Below are positions 59,910-64,000 of a stretch of 64,000 bases of DNA, piece by piece. Made by a program: the position numbers and the translations under genes. Below the pieces are notes generated by a model. It was not told where the DNA came from. It was given only the letters and a program-made list of their open reading frames with translations, and did no database searches. The stretch spans positions 372,001 through 436,000 of the forward strand of contig CAVSQS010000001.1 in the NCBI GenBank assembly GCA_963730165.1. Reading direction: 5' to 3'. This DNA comes from DASSQJ01 sp963730165 (lineage in GTDB: Bacteria > Actinomycetota > Actinomycetes > Actinomycetales > Dermatophilaceae). The number at the start of each line of letters is the position of its first letter. Positions within the stretch are counted from its first letter, which is position 1.

Positions 59910-60635
59910 TCAGCGCTGACGCAGGACGAGGTCGCGGACCGCCACGCGCGGGCCGGTGTAGAACGGCACCTCCTCGCGGACGTGCCGACGCGCCCCGCTG
60001 CCCCGCAGCTCGCGCATCAGGTCGACGATGCGGTGCAGCTCGTCGGCCTCGAAGGCGAGGATCCACTCGTAGTCGCCGAGCGCGAACGCGGAGATGGTGT
60101 TGGCACGCACGTCGGGGTACTCGCGCGCCATCTGCCCGTGCTCGACGAGCAGGGCCCGGCGCTCCTCGTCGGGGAGCAGGTACCACTCGTAGGAGCGCAC
60201 GAACGGATAGACGCAGACGTAGTCGCGCGCCTCCTCCTCGGCCATGAACGCGGGGATGTGGCTCTTGTTGAACTCCGCCGGACGGTGCAGCGCCGCCACC
60301 GACCACACGGGATCGAGGTGCTGGCCGTATTCGGTGCGCAGCAGCGCGTGGTAGGCCCCTTGCAGCGCCTCGATCGTCGCGGCGTGCCACCACACCATGA
60401 CGTCGGCCTCGGCCCGCAGCCCGGCGACGTCGTAGGTGCCCCGGACGACGACGTCCTCGGCGCCCAGCTTGGCGAAGAGCTCCTCGACCTCGGCGGCCAT
60501 CACCTCACGGTCGGCCTCGCCGAGAGGTTCCGCGAGGGCGAAGACCGACCACATGGCGTAGCGGATCGTGTCGTTGATCTCGCGGATGCGGGCGGCACCC
60601 GGCTTCGAGGGGGTGGAACGGGAGGTGTCGCTCAT
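59910..60635 (-). CDS. hemQ: Coproheme decarboxylase (HemQ/ChdC)
   Basis: This 241-residue protein belongs to the chlorite-dismutase-like family. MWSVFALAEPL and VMVWWHAATIEALQ are in the first half, and VYPFVRSYEWYLLPDEER (near residue 145) contains the tyrosine that forms the radical in decarboxylation. In Gram-positive bacteria it converts Fe-coproporphyrin III to haem b using peroxide. Its 5' end is 4 nt into the hemY stop, and hemE lies further upstream on the same strand, giving a haem gene group of the coproporphyrin-dependent route. Confidence 0.92.
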   Translation of the reverse strand: MSDTSRSTPSKPGAARIREINDTIRYAMWSVFALAEPLGEADREVMAAEVEELFAKLGAEDVVVRGTYDVAGLRAEADVMVWWHAATIEALQGAYHALLRTEYGQHLDPVWSVAALHRPAEFNKSHIPAFMAEEEARDYVCVYPFVRSYEWYLLPDEERRALLVEHGQMAREYPDVRANTISAFALGDYEWILAFEADELHRIVDLMRELRGSGARRHVREEVPFYTGPRVAVRDLVLRQR

Positions 60636-62077
60636 CGGGGGTGCTCTCCTCGGGGGATCGAGAGGGTGCTCAGGTGATCGATGGTCGTGCGGGCGGCCGT
60701 CGCGGCGGAGGCGATGACCGCGGGGATGCCGACGCCGTCGTAGGCGGCGCCGGCCACGGCGAGGCCGGGTAGGCGGGCGAGGCCGGCCCGGAGGGCGCGG
60801 ACGCGGCCGAGATGACCGACGGTGTACTGGGGCAGGCCGCCGCCCCAGCGCTGGACGTGGGCGTCGACGACCCTCGGCACGGGCCGTCCGAGCGCCTCCG
60901 AGACCTCGGTGAGGGCGACCGCGACGAGCTCGTCGTCGGGTCGCTGGAGTACCGCCTCCTCACCGGCCCGGCCGACCGAGGCCCGGAGGTGGACGACGTC
61001 GTCGGAGAGCGAGCCCGTCCACCCCCACTTGAGGAAGCTGAACGTGCTCGCCTTGATGGTGCGACCCTCGACGGGGGGCACCAGGAAGCCCGACCCGGCG
61101 AGGCCACCGAGCCCGGCGCGCTCGACCGCGACGGTGACGACGGCGGTGGAGGCCATCTCGACCCCGGCGAGCAGGTCGGCGGCAGCGGGCGCGTGGGGCC
61201 GGACCAGACGCGCCGCGGGCGGTGGCGGGACGCAGAGCACGACCGCGTCACCCTCGACGGCCTCGGGGTCGGCGGCCGAGCCGAGCACGAGCCGCCAGCC
61301 GGAGCCGCTGCGCTCGAGCCCACGCACCGTGGCGCCGGTGCGCAGCTCGACGCCGGACGCCTCGAGCGCCTCGGCGAGCAGGCCGGGGAGCCTGCCGACG
61401 CCTCCGCGCAGCCCCGCGAAGGCCGGCCGACGTGACCCGTCGCCCGCGGGCGCGGGCGCCGGCCCCGGAGCCAGCAGGCTCTCCCCCGCCACCGCACGAC
61501 GCCAGAGCGCCGGCATCGTCGCCTCGAGCGACAGCCGACCGGCGTGACCCGCGTAGACCCCACCGAGCAGCGGCTCGACGAGCCGGTCGACGACGGCCCG
61601 GCCCAGCCGAGACCCGACGTACTCGCCGACGGAGACGTCCTCGACGACCCGGCCGCCGGGCCAGGCCTGCTCGTCGCGGACACGCTCGACCTCGGAGTCG
61701 GTGAGGATGCCGCGCGCGGACTCCGGATCGGTCGGCACCCCCATGAGGGTGGCCCGGGGCAGCGGGTGCAGCGCTCCACGGGACCAGACGGAGGCAGCGG
61801 TCGTCGCCGGGCTGACGAGCTCCTGGCCCGCGCCGAGGCGCTCCACGAGGTCGACGGCCTCCGGACGGACCGCGAGCATCGCCTCGGCACCGACGTCGAC
61901 GAGGTGGCCACCGACCTCGTCGAGACGCAGCTTCCCGCCGACCCGCTCGGCTCGTTCGAGCACCGTGACCCGGGCGTCGGGGCGGGCCCGGACGACCTCG
62001 AGGGCCGTCGTCAGCCCGGCCACGCCGCCCCCGACGACGAGGACGCGCGGGCCGGTCGCGAGGGCGGGCGCGGGCAT
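60632..62077 (-). CDS. hemY: Coproporphyrinogen/protoporphyrinogen oxidase (HemY/CgoX)
   Basis: This 481-residue FAD enzyme has VLVVGGGVAGLTTAL (residues 12-26) for FAD, VGGKLRLDEVGGHLVDVGAEAM, GGVYAGHAGRLSLEATMPALW and a C-terminal AGAAYDGVGIPAVIASA FAD contact. With HemQ next to it, the substrate is probably coproporphyrinogen III. It overlaps hemQ by 4 nt. The N-terminal FAD loop sits where expected for the ATG at 62077. Confidence 0.92.
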   Translation of the reverse strand: MPAPALATGPRVLVVGGGVAGLTTALEVVRARPDARVTVLERAERVGGKLRLDEVGGHLVDVGAEAMLAVRPEAVDLVERLGAGQELVSPATTAASVWSRGALHPLPRATLMGVPTDPESARGILTDSEVERVRDEQAWPGGRVVEDVSVGEYVGSRLGRAVVDRLVEPLLGGVYAGHAGRLSLEATMPALWRRAVAGESLLAPGPAPAPAGDGSRRPAFAGLRGGVGRLPGLLAEALEASGVELRTGATVRGLERSGSGWRLVLGSAADPEAVEGDAVVLCVPPPPAARLVRPHAPAAADLLAGVEMASTAVVTVAVERAGLGGLAGSGFLVPPVEGRTIKASTFSFLKWGWTGSLSDDVVHLRASVGRAGEEAVLQRPDDELVAVALTEVSEALGRPVPRVVDAHVQRWGGGLPQYTVGHLGRVRALRAGLARLPGLAVAGAAYDGVGIPAVIASAATAARTTIDHLSTLSIPRGEHPR

Positions 62078-62219
62078 GGCCTCAGGGTCTCACGCGCGGC
62101 CGACGCCACCGGCGCGGGGATGCCGTGCAGTCGTGACCGGATCGAGACCGTCGAGGCGGAACCCGCGCCGCCCCCGCCGCGCCCGACCGGTGACCAGCAC
62201 CGCAGACGAAGGAGTCACC

Positions 62220-63218
62220 ATGTCGCGTCGCACCCCCCGACCCGCACTCGTCGCGACCTGCGCGGCAGCCCTCCTCACCCTCACCGGGGTCGCCGCCTGC
62301 AGCGCCGGCGGCTCGTCCGACAGCGGCGCCGCGACGTCACTCAACGAGCAGGGTGCTCCTGCCGAGGGCGCCACCGGCGACGTCGCCGGAGGCTCCGGGC
62401 CGCAGTCCGGGCAGGCGACGCGCGAGGGTGTCGCCTCCGGCGGCATCACCGCGGTCGACCCGGCCGTGGCGGCGACCAAGGTGGTCCGACGGGCCGAGCT
62501 CGGGGTCCGTGTCGACGACGTCGAGACGGCGGCGACCGAGGTCCGCCGCGTCGCCGCGGAGCAGGGCGGTGTGGTGCGGTCCGAGAACATCACGAGTGAC
62601 GGCGCCGACCCGACGCCCCGACCGGTCGAGCCCGGTGACGAGCCCGCGGTGGCCCGGGTGGCCGACGGCACGATCGTCGTCGCCGTTCCCGCCGAGCACC
62701 TCGATGCCACCCTCGACCGGCTGGCGCGGGTCGGCGAGGTGGTTGCGCGCACCGTCATGACCGACGACGTCACCGCCCGGTACGCCGACACCGACTCGCG
62801 GGTGGACTCGGCGCGCGCCAGCGTCGCGCGGATCCGTGCCCTGATGTCCGAGGCGACCAAGCTCGGCGACGTGGTGACGCTCGAGGCCGAGCTCTCCCGC
62901 CGCCAGGCCGACCTCGAGGCCCTCGAGAGTCAGCTGGCCGCGCTCGACGGGCAGATCGCACTGTCCCCCGTCACGGTGCACCTCTCGACGACGACTCCGC
63001 CGCCGAGCACCGACGAGACCGGGTTCCTCGCCGGGCTCGCCGCCGGGTGGCGCGCCTTCACGGCATCGGTGACCGTCCTGCTCACCGTGCTCGGCGCACT
63101 CGTCCCGTTCGCGGTCGTCGCCGCCGTCGTCCTCGTACCCGCGCTCGTGTGGTGGCGCCGACGGGGAGGGCGCGCCGCGGCAGTCCCGGGGCCCGCCTCC
63201 GCTCCCCCGGCTCCCTGA
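62220..63218 (+). CDS. DUF4349 lipoprotein
   Basis: This 332-residue protein has a signal peptide with lipobox LTGVAACS (Cys near residue 23), a Gly/Ser/Ala-rich spacer and the DUF4349 domain (about 75-285). In it, VVRRAELGVRVDDVETA, the coiled coil YADTDSRVDSARASVARIRALM and LEAELSRRQADLEALESQLAAL precede one C-terminal transmembrane helix and a basic tail. GAAGGAG 6 nt before the ATG fixes the start. It is probably anchored at the outer face of the membrane. Function is unknown. It lies divergent from hemY. Confidence 0.88.
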   Translation: MSRRTPRPALVATCAAALLTLTGVAACSAGGSSDSGAATSLNEQGAPAEGATGDVAGGSGPQSGQATREGVASGGITAVDPAVAATKVVRRAELGVRVDDVETAATEVRRVAAEQGGVVRSENITSDGADPTPRPVEPGDEPAVARVADGTIVVAVPAEHLDATLDRLARVGEVVARTVMTDDVTARYADTDSRVDSARASVARIRALMSEATKLGDVVTLEAELSRRQADLEALESQLAALDGQIALSPVTVHLSTTTPPPSTDETGFLAGLAAGWRAFTASVTVLLTVLGALVPFAVVAAVVLVPALVWWRRRGGRAAAVPGPASAPPAP

Positions 63219-63239
63219 CAGCGGCCGGGCGCGAGGGTC

Positions 63240-64000
63240 TCAGCGGGCCGAGACCTCGTGGACGAGCTCGACGACGCGGGTCAGCACGTCAGGATCGGTC
63301 CGCGGCAGCACGCCGTGACCGAGGTTGAAGACGTGGCCCGGGGCCGCTCGCCCTTCCTCGACGATCTCGCGGACCCGGCGCTCCACGGCCTCCCACGGGG
63401 CGAAGAGCAGCGCCGGGTCGAGGTTGCCCTGGACGGCGTACCGCCCGTCGAGCCGCTCGAGCGCGTCGGTCAGCGAGACCCGGTAGTCGACCCCGACCAC
63501 CTCGGCTCCCGCCTCGCCCATGAGCGCGAGGAGCTCGCCGGTCCCGACGCCGAAGTGGATGCGCGGGACACCGAGGTCCGCGACGGCCGCCAGCGCCGTC
63601 GCGGAGTGCTGCTGGACGAAGCGGGTGTAGTCGGCGCGGCTCAGCGCGCCGGCCCACGAGTCGAACAGCTGGACCACGGAGGCCCCCGCCTCGGCCTGCA
63701 CCCGCAGGAACGCACCGGCGATCTGCGCCAGCCGGGCACACAGGTCGCGCCACAGGTCCGGGTCGCCGTGCATGAGCGCCTTGGTGTGCTCGTGGTTCCG
63801 GGAGGGACCACCCTCGACGAGGTAGGACGCGAGGGTGAAGGGAGCGCCCGCGAAGCCGATCAGCGGGGTGCCACCCAGCTCTGCGGTGAGCAGCCGCACC
63901 GACTCGGTGATGTCGGGCACGAGGTCGGGCGTCAGCTCGGGGAGGCGCTCGAGGTCGGCCCGGGTCCGGAAAGGCTCGGCCACCACCGGGCCCACGCCCT
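63240..64000 (-). CDS. hemE: Uroporphyrinogen decarboxylase, 5' end cut by window edge
   Basis: The C-terminal 253 residues are present: PLIGFAGAPFTLASYLVEGGPSR, VVQLFDSWAGALS with the conserved Asp-Ser-Trp, VPRIHFGVGTGELL and NLDPALLFAPWE with VFNLGHGVLP near the end. It decarboxylates uroporphyrinogen III to coproporphyrinogen III, feeding the HemY and HemQ steps encoded to the left. The start lies beyond the right edge. Confidence 0.95.
   Translation of the reverse strand, partial: GVGPVVAEPFRTRADLERLPELTPDLVPDITESVRLLTAELGGTPLIGFAGAPFTLASYLVEGGPSRNHEHTKALMHGDPDLWRDLCARLAQIAGAFLRVQAEAGASVVQLFDSWAGALSRADYTRFVQQHSATALAAVADLGVPRIHFGVGTGELLALMGEAGAEVVGVDYRVSLTDALERLDGRYAVQGNLDPALLFAPWEAVERRVREIVEEGRAAPGHVFNLGHGVLPRTDPDVLTRVVELVHEVSAR

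Overview
The window is about 64 kb of a very GC-rich chromosome. Dense reading frames, many GTG starts, weak or absent Shine-Dalgarno sites and frequent TANNNT-6/7 nt-start (leaderless) promoters point to an actinomycete. A family in Micrococcales such as Intrasporangiaceae is a plausible guess, not something the sequence proves. The 10-methyl fatty acid gene pair, the coproporphyrin-type haem genes, a GTP-dependent PEP carboxykinase and a Gly-Cys-Val tRNA array all fit that phylum.

Left third (1-23 kb), mostly core and lipid metabolism. A truncated secreted protein comes first, then a fadA2-fabG4-htdX-like beta-oxidation operon with a divergent TetR regulator. Next are a 10-methyl fatty acid pair (methyltransferase and FAD reductase) with a MOSC protein, a cytochrome P450, a glycosyltransferase and a tRNA-Val. 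These are followed by pabC/pabB, a flavodoxin, an ion channel, a SHOCT membrane protein, a PEP carboxykinase whose P-loop cysteine is serine, and an MFS protein fused to a cyclic-nucleotide-binding domain. A hemerythrin-like protein, a RelA/SpoT-type alarmone synthetase and a fatty acid desaturase lead into the next region.

Middle third (24-49 kb), an accessory stress island. It holds a DUF2252 kinase-like protein, SHOCT proteins, a large ATP-binding LuxR regulator, a ClC-type channel with a DUF4239 partner, glutamate decarboxylase with a YrhK-like membrane protein, four DUF6325-type genes (one truncated), and two large cysteine-type sulfatases (one fused to a DUF1269-like domain). A LURP-one protein, a membrane phosphodiesterase and a CPBP protease are also present. 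Several pieces are decaying: a sulfatase-maturase pseudogene, a DUF1214 remnant and a frameshifted membrane protein. A 17-bp palindrome, TCAYCC-N5-GGRTGA, occurs six times in about 15 kb and each time lies upstream of an island gene. Two copies have identical 65-nt spacing to a DUF6325 start. I read this as one co-regulated stress and acid-response regulon, and it is the strongest candidate for an undescribed system here.

Right third (49.5-64 kb). A Gly-Cys-Val tRNA array is followed by a divergent YihY/AidB pair, a PPK2 polyphosphate kinase with a lysine-repeat N-terminus, a RibD-like reductase, an alpha/beta hydrolase and a polymerase-ligase LigD. MsrB comes next, then an AbiEi/DUF559-like nuclease gene flanked by inverted copies of a composite palindromic repeat. 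The window ends with hemQ and hemY, a DUF4349 lipoprotein and a truncated hemE. No rRNA, CRISPR array, insertion sequence or prophage was seen.
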